Part shown: positions 1-6,521 of the stretch, in pieces | Numbering within the stretch: position 1 is the first letter of the stretch | How the letters are laid out: each line of letters begins with the position of its first letter | Origin: CALXJM01 sp963930325 | Lineage (GTDB): Bacteria; Bacillota; Clostridia; TANB77; CAG-508 | Length of the DNA stretch: 8,316 nucleotides | Assembly: GCA_963930325.1 (NCBI GenBank) | Contig: CAWVME010000053.1 | Location: 1 to 8,316 of the forward strand | Direction: 5' to 3' | The notes under the pieces: model-generated | The model's database searches: none | Seen by the model: only the letters and a program-made list of their open reading frames with translations | What the model was told of the DNA's origin: nothing | Program-made: the position numbers and the translations under genes

Positions 1-1503
1 AGAGTAACAAAAATAGGAGAAGGAGCATTTGCAAACTTAGAAGGACTAAAAACAATTATTATTCCAAGCACAGTAACAAGAATAGAACAAAATGCATTTA
101 GAAATAATACAACGTTAGAAACAGTTATTATGCAAGAAAAAGATGGATATGGAGTAGAACATATAGGTTATGGTGCTTTTATGGAATGCCGTAATTTAAC
201 AACTGTACAAATGTCAAATACTGTAGAAATAATTGATTCTCAAGCGTTTTATTATTGCACAAATTTAAAAAATATTAATTTATCCACAAGTTTAGACATA
301 ATAAAAAATTATGCATTTGCCGGTTGTAATAGCTTAACAAATGTAAAGTTACCGGAAGGATTAACTACTGTTAACCCATATGCTTTTAATGGATGTAGAA
401 ATATGGAAACTATAGAAATTTCAAGTTCTGTAAGCTCAATATCTGGTACATCATTTTCAAGTTGTGATAAATTAAGTAATATAAAAATTGCACCAGAAAA
501 TAAGAACTTAAAATTAAAAGATGGAATTTTGCTTGGAAACAATGAAACAGAAATGATTATTATATTAGAAAAAGCTATTGTTAATAATACTTTTACAATT
601 CCTGATACGGTAACTAATTTAAGTGATTGGCAGATTAATCGCTATACCAATATGATAACAACTGTAGAAATACCAGAAAGCGTAACGTCTATAAGAGCAA
701 GATTCTTCCCAAACAGTGTAACAAATGTTACATTATTAGGAAGCAATTCAAAATATGAAATTTATAATAATGCAATATATTCTAAAGAAACAGCCAATAC
801 TGATATGACAATGATAAGATATTATGGAAGTGATGACATTGTAGATATAAAAGAAGGAACTAAAATAATAGATGAATATTGCTTTAATGATAAAAGCTTA
901 ATAAAACAAATAAATTTTCCAAATTCTTTACAACAGATAAGTTTTTTAGCCTTATCTGGTTGCAGAAATTTGAAAAGTATAACTCTGGGAGAAAATATTA
1001 GTAAACTAGATTCAGCCTCCATATATGGAAGTGGAATAGAAGAAATTAAAATAGATGCAAATAATCCATACTATAGTATAAGAGAAGGGGCAATATGCAA
1101 TGGTGAAAATGCAAAGGCATTATATAGTAAAAATGGAGATACATTTATTTCACCAATAAAAGTTTTAGGAACAATAGAAACATATGAAATTCCGCCAACT
1201 ACAAAAGAAATAATAAATGGCCAAGAAATAGAAACTAAAGTAACAGGAATTAAAAATTATGCATTCCATGGACAGTCAGAAATGAATAATATTATTATAC
1301 CAAACACAATAGAAAGAATTGAAGGTTCATTTATGTACTGTGATTCTTTACTAAAAGTAGAAATCCCTAATAGTGTAATTCAAATTTCAAGAGAATGTTT
1401 TAGCAACTCTATAAATTTAAAAGAAATTATAGTACACAATACAGAAAATAGCATATCAGATGCTCCATGGGCATGTATATATGGAGATAAAGCAATACAT
1501 TAG
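1..1503 (+). CDS. BspA-type leucine-rich repeat (LRR_5) surface protein, C-terminal part (5' end outside window)
   Basis: The frame is open from base 1 to the TAG at 1501-1503, giving 500 residues with no start in the window; the first ATG (130) lies inside a repeat and has no ribosome site, so the gene begins upstream. The protein is a run of roughly 23-residue LRR_5 (BspA, Treponema pallidum type) repeats with the pattern I..yAF..C.nL..i.iP.sv; clear units are GEGAFANLEGLKTIIIPSTV, GYGAFMECRNL, NYAFAGCNSLTNVKLPEGL and PYAFNGCRNMETIEI. Non-repeat inserts around bases 500-600, 740-850 and 1060-1250 carry short hairpins of the kind (DGILLGNN, NNAIYSKE, EGAICNGE) that often interrupt this fold. 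The C-terminus ends in the LRR cap (DAPWACIYGDKAIH) with no LPXTG, transmembrane segment or wall-binding repeats, so any anchor or signal peptide must be N-terminal. The family is usually secreted and mediates adhesion to host or bacterial partners; that role here is inferred. A terminator follows directly, so it is transcribed separately from the sortase genes. Confidence 0.88.
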   Translation, partial: RVTKIGEGAFANLEGLKTIIIPSTVTRIEQNAFRNNTTLETVIMQEKDGYGVEHIGYGAFMECRNLTTVQMSNTVEIIDSQAFYYCTNLKNINLSTSLDIIKNYAFAGCNSLTNVKLPEGLTTVNPYAFNGCRNMETIEISSSVSSISGTSFSSCDKLSNIKIAPENKNLKLKDGILLGNNETEMIIILEKAIVNNTFTIPDTVTNLSDWQINRYTNMITTVEIPESVTSIRARFFPNSVTNVTLLGSNSKYEIYNNAIYSKETANTDMTMIRYYGSDDIVDIKEGTKIIDEYCFNDKSLIKQINFPNSLQQISFLALSGCRNLKSITLGENISKLDSASIYGSGIEEIKIDANNPYYSIREGAICNGENAKALYSKNGDTFISPIKVLGTIETYEIPPTTKEIINGQEIETKVTGIKNYAFHGQSEMNNIIIPNTIERIEGSFMYCDSLLKVEIPNSVIQISRECFSNSINLKEIIVHNTENSISDAPWACIYGDKAIH

Positions 1504-1557
1504 GTAGGAAAATAAGAAAATATAAAAAATCGAAAAAATTAAAGTAATTATTGTATT

Positions 1558-1608
1558 AAACTTAGCCTTCTCAAAAAACTAATTATATAAAAGAAGGCTA
1601 AGTTTTTA
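1558..1608 (+). terminator. Rho-independent terminator after the LRR protein gene
   Basis: A perfect 14-bp inverted repeat (arms aaacttagccttct at 1558-1571 and its complement at 1592-1605) encloses a 20-base AT-rich loop, and the 3' arm runs into five T residues at 1603-1607. It starts 54 bases after the TAG of the LRR gene. The stem includes a GC-rich core (ttagcc/ggctaa), which stands out in this AT-rich DNA. It should end the LRR transcript and insulate the sortase-adhesin unit. Confidence 0.9.
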
Positions 1609-1663
1609 TTAACATTACTTTGAGCTAATAATACTAGTGTCGAATTTTGTAGATGAAAAATAC

Positions 1664-1692
1664 TTTACAATTTTAGAAAAATAAGATAATAT
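1664..1692 (+). promoter_or_regulatory. Candidate sigma-A promoter, upstream (sortase-adhesin unit)
   Basis: TTTACA at 1664-1669 is a 5/6 match to the -35 box. A 17-base spacer leads to TAATAT at 1687-1692. Perfect TATAAT hexamers also occur at 1690-1695 and 1698-1703, but they are 20 and 28 bases from this -35. The site lies between the LRR terminator and the sortase gene, where a promoter is expected. AT-rich DNA produces such matches easily, so this is only a candidate; a second candidate lies at 1747-1776. Confidence 0.35.
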
Positions 1693-1706
1693 AATAGTAT
1701 AATAAT

Positions 1707-1728
1707 TTTTTTAATTGCAATTAAAAAA
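1707..1728. repeat. 22-bp perfect palindrome in sortase upstream region
   Basis: The palindrome is centred on the GC step at 1717/1718: a core ttaattgcaattaa flanked by four T residues on the left and four A residues on the right. It has no loop, so it looks more like a dimeric-regulator binding site than a hairpin. It lies just downstream of the first candidate promoter, a repressor-like position. Homopolymer flanks make part of the symmetry cheap in AT-rich DNA; the central ten bases aattgcaatt are the informative part. Confidence 0.5.
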
Positions 1729-1746
1729 TTTTATCTAAAAATTTTT

Positions 1747-1776
1747 TTCACAAAGTAACAGTTCTGTTGCTAAAAA
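1747..1776 (+). promoter_or_regulatory. Candidate extended -10 promoter nearest the sortase gene
   Basis: TTCACA at 1747-1752 matches the -35 consensus at 5 of 6 positions. After an 18-base spacer comes TAAAAA (1771-1776, 4/6 match), preceded by a TGC extended -10 element at 1768-1770. Initiation would fall near 1783, leaving a short leader before the ribosome site at 1798-1803. The spacer contains the inverted repeat at 1755-1770, so a bound regulator would occlude polymerase. The weak -10 keeps confidence low. Confidence 0.3.
1755..1770. repeat. Short inverted repeat inside the candidate promoter spacer
   Basis: The arms gtaacag (1755-1761) and ctgttgc (1764-1770) are complementary apart from one position and are separated by two bases. 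The pair is more GC-rich than its surroundings and sits between the candidate -35 and -10 boxes at 1747 and 1771. An operator is possible but unproven. Confidence 0.35.
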
Positions 1777-1797
1777 TCCAAATTATTAAAATTGAAT

Positions 1798-1803
1798 AGG
1801 AGG
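1798..1803 (+). promoter_or_regulatory. Ribosome binding site that fixes the sortase start at GTG 1813
   Basis: AGGAGG is a full-strength Shine-Dalgarno core, nine bases ahead of the in-frame GTG at 1813. A TTG at 1792 is also in frame but lies upstream of this site and would translate through it, so it is rejected as the start. The GTG at 1811 is in another frame and is followed at once by TGA. Confidence 0.85.
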
Positions 1804-1812
1804 CTTTTTAGT

Positions 1813-2427
1813 GTGATAATTAGTTATACTAAAAAAAATGTAAATAGTATTGCATTACTAATTACTACCATGCTTTTTCTAATACTTCATGTATTTCTGA
1901 TACAATTTGAAAAAACGCCTCAAACAATACATACGACTAATTTGCTAAAAGAAAAAGTAATTATGGCAGAAATTCACACGAGAGAAAAAAGCAGAGAGAT
2001 ACCCGCATTATTGGAAGAACCAAAAGAAGAATTACAAGAAACAGCAGAAGAAAACACATGGAAAATTGAAATTCCAAAAATTCAATTATTAGCTAATATT
2101 AATGAAGGAACTACACAAACAGTTATGGCAAAATCTGTTGGACATTTTGAACATACTTCTGTTTGGGAAGGTAATGTGGGACTTATCGCACATAATAGAG
2201 GGTATCAAATGAATTTTTTTGAACATTTGAAAGAATTGCAATTAGGAGATATTATACTTTATCATACATCATTAGGGACGAAAAAATACAAAGTTACGCT
2301 AAGTACAATTATTCAAGATACAGATTGGTCTTATCTAGAACCTTCAAATGAAAATAAAATTACCTTGATTACTTGTGTAGAAAATGAACCAGAATACAGA
2401 AGATGCATTCAAGGAATAGAAACTTAA
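1813..2427 (+). CDS. Class D sortase (membrane-anchored cysteine transpeptidase)
   Basis: Sortases cut a C-terminal sorting signal of an exported protein and join it to the cell wall or another protein. This 204-residue protein starts at GTG 1813, set by AGGAGG nine bases upstream. Residues about 12-32 form one hydrophobic membrane segment, followed by a charged Glu-rich linker (about 57-82) and the beta-barrel catalytic domain, starting near WKIEIPKIQL. The catalytic triad is visible: His127 in GLIAHNRG, Cys188 in TLITC and an arginine at 196 or 197 in EYRRCIQG. The N-terminal anchor, no C-terminal membrane segment, and the TLxTC and AHNRG motifs fit class D better than class B or C. The length suits the family. 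The adhesin gene 43 bases downstream is the likely co-transcribed substrate, although that substrate lacks a complete sorting signal. Class is confident; substrate is inferred. Confidence 0.9.
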   Translation: MIISYTKKNVNSIALLITTMLFLILHVFLIQFEKTPQTIHTTNLLKEKVIMAEIHTREKSREIPALLEEPKEELQETAEENTWKIEIPKIQLLANINEGTTQTVMAKSVGHFEHTSVWEGNVGLIAHNRGYQMNFFEHLKELQLGDIILYHTSLGTKKYKVTLSTIIQDTDWSYLEPSNENKITLITCVENEPEYRRCIQGIET

Positions 2428-2470
2428 GAATGTATAATTAAACAATTCAAATGGAGGTAAAAATAGAAAG

Positions 2471-3751
2471 ATGAAAAAATTTAATAAATTAATTAGTGTT
2501 ATGTTATTGATATCTGTAATTACAAGTGTATTTGCATTTATAAAACCATATACAGTGAAAGCAAACTTCGAAATTCAGAGTAAACAAATTTATTCTAAAG
2601 GAGAGTATACAGGATATATTAAATTTGAAGGGAGACCAATTCATACAGTTTTTGCTGTATACAAAGATGATACAGGAAAAGAATATCCAGCTTACTGTTT
2701 GAATAAAGAACTATATGGTGTTACAGATAATTTTTCATATGCTGGAAATATAGAAGGATATTTAGACGATACACAAATATGGAGGGCTATTGTTAATGGC
2801 TATCCATATAAAACGCCAGAAGAATTAGGATGCGCTAATGATTTTGAAGCGTTTGTTGCCACAAAACAGGCGGTATATTACGTGAAATATGGACCAGGGA
2901 TGGGTTTAACAAATTATGATAAATATAGTGCTATCGGAGAAGAAGGAACTAGAGTTTTAAACGCAATGATACAAATTGTAGAAAATGCAAAAGTGGAAAC
3001 AGATAGCTATTTAGAACCACAAATAGAAATACAAGAAGAGCAATATGAATGGAAAATAGACGATATTGATTCAAGATATATTTCAAAAACATATCAAGTA
3101 AAATCAAGTGGAAACATCACTTCATATATATTAAACTTAAAAGAAGAAACAGAAATTCAAGCTCAAATAACAAATTTGGAAAATAAAGAAAAACAAATTT
3201 TTAATAAAAATGAAAAATTTAAAATTTTATTACCAATAGAGGAACTAAGAGAAAATAATTTTATAGAATTAGAGGTACAAGCTAATATAAAAACAAAACC
3301 AGTTTTGTATGCAAGCTCTTCTATACCAGGATATCAAAACTATGCTCTTACAGCTAATTCTATTGAACTTGAAACAAAGCTTTTAAAGGTAGAATATGAG
3401 AAAAATAATACAACATTAAAAGTAATGAAGAGAGAGAAAAATAGCCAGAATATTATTGGTGGAGTAGAATTTTGCTTATATAATGAAGCACAAGAAAAGA
3501 TAAGAGAAAATTTGGTAACCAATGATAATGGAGAAATCATTTTAGAAAATTTATTGCCAGGAAAATATTTTTTAGAAGAAATAGCTGTTCCTGAAGGATA
3601 TGAAAAAATCGACGGAAAAATAGAATTTCAAGTAGAATGGCAAAAAGAGACAATAATTGAAGTTGAAAATATTAAAAAAATAGAAGAGCCACAAGAACCA
3701 CAAGAACAGAAACCAGAAGAACCTAAAAAGCTTCCAAAATCAGGTATGTAA
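2471..3751 (+). CDS. Secreted thioester-domain / SpaA-domain adhesin ending abruptly at LPKSGM
   Basis: This is a 426-residue predicted surface adhesin. Residues 1-31 form a signal peptide (Lys-rich start, hydrophobic core, likely cut after TVKA). Residues about 40-180 resemble a thioester domain (TED/TQXA family), with Cys76 in YPAYCLNKE and ATKQAVYYV at 130-138; such domains can bond covalently to host proteins. Residues 180-310 match the extension usual in clostridial TED proteins (PVLYASSSIPGYQNYAL). Residues 311-400 are a SpaA/Cna_B-like beta domain with the expected isopeptide residues Lys320, Glu370 (FLEEIAVPEGY) and Asn400. A Pro/Glu-rich spacer (404-420) leads to LPKSG (421-425), then Met and TAA. 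The normal hydrophobic segment and basic tail are absent in all three forward frames downstream, so the sorting signal is incomplete. The start ATG has GGAGG 13 bases upstream. Domain calls are confident; wall attachment is doubtful. Confidence 0.87.
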   Translation: MKKFNKLISVMLLISVITSVFAFIKPYTVKANFEIQSKQIYSKGEYTGYIKFEGRPIHTVFAVYKDDTGKEYPAYCLNKELYGVTDNFSYAGNIEGYLDDTQIWRAIVNGYPYKTPEELGCANDFEAFVATKQAVYYVKYGPGMGLTNYDKYSAIGEEGTRVLNAMIQIVENAKVETDSYLEPQIEIQEEQYEWKIDDIDSRYISKTYQVKSSGNITSYILNLKEETEIQAQITNLENKEKQIFNKNEKFKILLPIEELRENNFIELEVQANIKTKPVLYASSSIPGYQNYALTANSIELETKLLKVEYEKNNTTLKVMKREKNSQNIIGGVEFCLYNEAQEKIRENLVTNDNGEIILENLLPGKYFLEEIAVPEGYEKIDGKIEFQVEWQKETIIEVENIKKIEEPQEPQEQKPEEPKKLPKSGM

Positions 3752-3763
3752 AATCAGCCATGT
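3736..3763. repeat. 14-bp imperfect tandem duplication across the adhesin stop codon
   Basis: Copy 1 (aaaatcaggtatgt, 3736-3749) and copy 2 (aaaatcagccatgt, 3750-3763) differ at two bases, and a partial third unit aaaat follows. The copies abut exactly, and the TAA stop of the adhesin (3749-3751) spans their junction. Fourteen is not a multiple of three, so gain or loss of a unit shifts frame, but removing one copy still gives a stop four codons after LPKS begins to be read. It may be a scar of the event that removed the sorting tail. Confidence 0.7.
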
Positions 3764-3772
3764 AAAATATAC

Positions 3773-3801
3773 TTGACAGGAAAAGTGAATACATATATAA
3801 T
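3773..3801 (+). promoter_or_regulatory. Perfect-consensus sigma-A promoter for the CNNM-led operon
   Basis: TTGACA (3773-3778), a 17-base spacer and TATAAT (3796-3801) match the housekeeping sigma factor consensus at all twelve positions with optimal spacing. Transcription should start near 3808, giving a leader of about 39 bases before the ATG at 3847. It begins 21 bases after the adhesin stop, and no terminator is visible between them, so readthrough from the sortase unit is also possible. High basal expression of the downstream operon is expected. Confidence 0.9.
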
Positions 3802-3846
3802 ATTTGCTGTATAGGAATACACTTTGAAAGGAAGAATGAAATAATA

Positions 3847-5163
3847 ATGTTATCACAAATGATGGTTTTATTAATATTGATACTATTAAATGCTTTTTTT
3901 GCAGCTACAGAAATTGCTTTTATTTCTTTAAATGATGTAAAAGTAGAAAAGCAGGCAAAAGAAGGAGTAAGAAAAGCAAAACAAATAAGTAAAATGTTAA
4001 AAAGCCCAAGTAAATTTTTAGCGACTATACAAATTGGAATTACATTAGCAGGATTTTTATCTAGTGCTTTTGCATCAGATGCATTTGCAGATAAGCTAGC
4101 GCCTGTCCTAAATTCATGGTTACCAATGATTAATATAGGTACATGGAAAAGCATCTCTATTATCATTATTACTCTAATTTTATCATATTTCACTTTAGTC
4201 TTTGGAGAACTAGTGCCCAAAAGAGTAGCAATGAAAAATTATGAAAAAATTGCTTACTTTTCTATTAGCATCATTCGAGTATTGTCTATTATATCAGCAC
4301 CATTTGTAAAATTTTTAACAGTTTCTACAAATCTTGTGTCTAAATTATTTGGAGTAAAAGAAACAGAAGAAGAAACTGTGACAGAAGAGGAAATTCGCAT
4401 GATGATAGATGTAGGAGAAGAAAAGGGAACAATCGATGAGACTGAGAAAGAATTTATCAATAATGTTTTTGAATTTGATGACAAAACAGTTTCTGAAATT
4501 ATGACTCACAGAACTGATATCTATGCTATAGAATTAAACTCAGAAATAGATGAAATTTTGGGAGAATTAGATGAATACAAATATAGTAGAATCCCTGTTT
4601 ACAGAGATACTATTGATGAAATTGTGGGAGTTTTATATATCAAAGATTTATTTAAATATATAAAATCAAATAAAAAAGTAAAAATAAAAGATGTTATGAG
4701 AGATGCTTATTTTGTATCAGAAAATAAAATGATCAATGAGCTATTCCGTGAATTACAAAAAAATAAGAATCAGTTAGCAATTGTTTTAGATGAATATGGA
4801 GGCACAGCAGGTATTGTTAGTATGGAAGACATATTAGAAGAACTTGTTGGAAATATTTTTGACGAATACGATGAAGTAGAAAACGAATATGAAAAAATAG
4901 ATGACAATACTTATATGATTAGCGGTAAAGTGTCAATTTTTGACTTGAGAAAAATTTTAGGAGTGAAAATTCCAGAAGGAGAATATGATACTCTATCTGG
5001 ATATTTAACAGAACTTTTAGGAAGAATTCCGGAAGACGAAGAGAAACCGATTATAGAAACAGAAGATGTAACATACAAAATAGAAGAATATGAAGACAAG
5101 AGAATTTTATGGGTAAAAGCTTGCAAAAACAATAACGAAAAGGAAGAAGAACCAGAAGAATAA
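3847..5163 (+). CDS. CNNM/CBS/CorC-domain membrane protein (TlyC 'hemolysin' family, probable divalent-cation transport)
   Basis: The 438-residue protein has the full three-part family layout. A CNNM (DUF21) membrane domain covers residues 1-175, with the signature NAFFAATEIAFISLND at 15-30 and hydrophobic segments near 3-25, 56-80, 100-120 and 134-158. GELVPKRVAMKN (120-131) is a conserved family motif. Two CBS domains follow: about 212-275 (VSEIMTHRTDI, SRIPVYRD, GVLYIKDLF) and about 278-338 (VLDEYGGTAGIVSMEDILEELVG). The CorC/HlyC domain spans about 345-425, ending in an acidic tail. Relatives such as CorC and MpfA act in magnesium or cobalt efflux and tolerance; 'hemolysin' is a historical label, and the ion here cannot be read from sequence. 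The ATG at 3847 is the first in-frame start, with AAAGGA (3827-3832) 14 bases upstream; an earlier ATG at 3836 hits TAA after two codons. First gene of the right-hand operon. Confidence 0.92.
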   Translation: MLSQMMVLLILILLNAFFAATEIAFISLNDVKVEKQAKEGVRKAKQISKMLKSPSKFLATIQIGITLAGFLSSAFASDAFADKLAPVLNSWLPMINIGTWKSISIIIITLILSYFTLVFGELVPKRVAMKNYEKIAYFSISIIRVLSIISAPFVKFLTVSTNLVSKLFGVKETEEETVTEEEIRMMIDVGEEKGTIDETEKEFINNVFEFDDKTVSEIMTHRTDIYAIELNSEIDEILGELDEYKYSRIPVYRDTIDEIVGVLYIKDLFKYIKSNKKVKIKDVMRDAYFVSENKMINELFRELQKNKNQLAIVLDEYGGTAGIVSMEDILEELVGNIFDEYDEVENEYEKIDDNTYMISGKVSIFDLRKILGVKIPEGEYDTLSGYLTELLGRIPEDEEKPIIETEDVTYKIEEYEDKRILWVKACKNNNEKEEEPEE

Positions 5164-5185
5164 ATAAAAAGTAGAGGATGCAAAG

Positions 5186-6430
5186 ATGTATACTAAGTAT
5201 GGAATTAGTAAAGAACTAGAAGAACTATCAGAAAAAATACAAAGTGATATAGAACCAATTTTTAGAGAAATTAATAAGATATGTGAAATTAATAGCTTAA
5301 AAGTATTAAAAGCATTTCAAAAATATCAAGTATCAGAAATTCATTTTGGTACAAGTACTGGTTATGGATATGGAGATATCGGAAGAGATATAATAGAAAA
5401 GATTTTTGCTGAAGTTCTGAAGACTGAAGATAGCTTAGTTAGAAATCAATTTATTTCAGGAACTCATGCTTTAACAGTAGCTTTATTTGGAATGCTACGA
5501 CCAGGAGATACTATACTTAGTATAAATGGAAAACCATATGATACATTAGATGAAATTATTGGAATAAAAGAAAATAAAAGTTCTTTAAAGGCATATGGAG
5601 TAAATTATGAGCAAATTGATTTAATAGAAAATGAATTTAATACAGAAGCGATTATAAAACATCTTCAAAATAAAAAAATAAAATTGATAGAAATACAACG
5701 ATCTCGAGGCTATGAATTAAGAAAGAGCTTAAGTTTAAAAAAAATAGAAAATATTATTAAAGAAATTCGAAAAGTAGATAAAAATGTTATTATTATGGTT
5801 GATAATTGCTATGGAGAATTTGTAGACATAAAAGAACCAACTAGTTTAGGTGCTGATATTATAGTAGGTTCTTTAATTAAAAATTTAGGAGGAGGAATTG
5901 CTTCTAATGGAGCTTATATAGCAGGAAAAAAAGAACTTGTAGAACTAGCAGCTGAAAGATTAACTGCACCTGGACTTGGAAAAGAAGTAGGACCTAGCTT
6001 GGGAGCAAATAGAGATTTTCTAAGAGGATTATTCTTTGCACCAAGTGTAGTGGCAAGTAGCTTAAAAACAGCAGTATTTGCAAGCTGTATGCTACAAAAA
6101 TTAGGATATAAGACAGATCCAAAATTTGATGAAATAAGAAGTGACATAGTTCAAACAATAGAATTCGGAGATAAGAAAAAACTAATTCAATATTGTCAAG
6201 GAATTCAGATGGGATCTCCTATAGATTCTACCTCTATTCCAGAACCATGGGATATGCCGGGATACACAGATAAAATTATTATGGCTGCGGGAACTTTTAC
6301 TAGCGGATCGTCTATAGAACTTTCTTGTGACGCTCCTATAAGACCTCCTTATGTAGCATTCATGCAGGGAGGACTCACATATGAATATGGGAAAATCGGA
6401 GTATTAAAAGCAATACAAAATATATTGTAG
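5186..6430 (+). CDS. ynbB: Methionine gamma-lyase family PLP-dependent protein (YnbB / 'aluminum resistance protein' type)
   Basis: This 414-residue protein is full length for the YnbB family (PF06838, COG4100), a fold type I pyridoxal-phosphate group related to methionine gamma-lyase and cystathionine-cleaving enzymes. Visible features: the phosphate-binding region SGTHALTVALFG (91-102), an aspartate that should contact the PLP ring nitrogen (Asp206 in IMVDNCYGEF) and the probable Schiff-base Lys232 in GSLIKNLGGG. STGYGYGDIGRD (57-68) and SPIDSTSIPEPWDMPGY (344-360) are further family-typical stretches. The substrate is not established for this family; 'aluminum resistance' comes from an old clone phenotype and should not be taken literally. 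AGAGGA seven bases before the ATG supports the start. It sits 22 bases after the CNNM gene with no promoter or terminator between, so it is co-transcribed. The gene symbol follows the Bacillus homologue. Confidence 0.9.
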   Translation: MYTKYGISKELEELSEKIQSDIEPIFREINKICEINSLKVLKAFQKYQVSEIHFGTSTGYGYGDIGRDIIEKIFAEVLKTEDSLVRNQFISGTHALTVALFGMLRPGDTILSINGKPYDTLDEIIGIKENKSSLKAYGVNYEQIDLIENEFNTEAIIKHLQNKKIKLIEIQRSRGYELRKSLSLKKIENIIKEIRKVDKNVIIMVDNCYGEFVDIKEPTSLGADIIVGSLIKNLGGGIASNGAYIAGKKELVELAAERLTAPGLGKEVGPSLGANRDFLRGLFFAPSVVASSLKTAVFASCMLQKLGYKTDPKFDEIRSDIVQTIEFGDKKKLIQYCQGIQMGSPIDSTSIPEPWDMPGYTDKIIMAAGTFTSGSSIELSCDAPIRPPYVAFMQGGLTYEYGKIGVLKAIQNIL

Positions 6431-6443
6431 AATTCGGATAAAA

Positions 6444-6480
6444 CTAATATCTCTTAAATATTATGTTTTAATGATATTAG
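6444..6480. repeat. 8-bp inverted repeat between the ynbB-like gene and the flavoprotein gene
   Basis: The arms ctaatatc (6444-6451) and gatattag (6473-6480) are perfect complements around a 21-base loop. Three A and three T residues outside the arms could extend pairing past a one-base bulge. The stem has only two G-C pairs and no T-run follows, so it is not a convincing terminator; it may be a weak mRNA hairpin or chance in AT-rich DNA. The rest of the 91-base gap holds nothing recognisable except the ribosome site. Confidence 0.3.
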
Positions 6481-6505
6481 CTTTAGGAACTCGCTTAAAA
6501 AATAG

Positions 6506-6511
6506 AAAGGA
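6506..6511 (+). promoter_or_regulatory. Ribosome binding site that fixes the flavoprotein start at TTG 6522
   Basis: AAAGGA lies ten bases before an in-frame TTG. The longer in-frame ATG at 6471 has no Shine-Dalgarno sequence and would add a 17-residue basic leader ahead of the FAD-binding beta strand, which homologues place at the very N-terminus. Confidence 0.8.
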
Positions 6512-6521
6512 ATGTAAAAAA

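Noticed and set aside
1638..1644. TGTCGAA, a match to the Spo0A (0A) box core, upstream of the sortase promoter region
   Set aside because: A single 7-base match with no second box and no evidence that this organism carries Spo0A; expected by chance at low but real frequency.
1504..1812. Possible riboswitch or small RNA in the long intergenic region
   Set aside because: Apart from the terminator and short inverted repeats, the sequence is nearly pure A/T with no conserved riboswitch core or T-box motif that I can recognise.
3752..3846. Search for a frameshifted hydrophobic sorting tail after LPKSGM
   Set aside because: All three forward frames hit stops within about 20 codons and none is hydrophobic, so a simple one- or two-base frameshift does not explain the missing tail.
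3723..4220. 165-codon open frame on the minus strand opposite the CNNM gene
   Set aside because: It lies opposite a clear coding sequence and the consensus promoter, has no family resemblance and no ribosome site; its hydrophobicity mirrors the membrane helices encoded on the other strand.
4911..5183. 90-codon minus-strand frame rich in Ser and Phe
   Set aside because: The composition is what the reverse complement of Glu/Lys-rich codons (gaa, aaa) gives; it is a shadow of the CorC domain.
6436..6464. Possible promoter between the ynbB-like gene and the flavoprotein gene (TATTAT at 6459-6464)
   Set aside because: No acceptable -35 element lies 16-18 bases upstream; the gap is short and the genes read as one operon.
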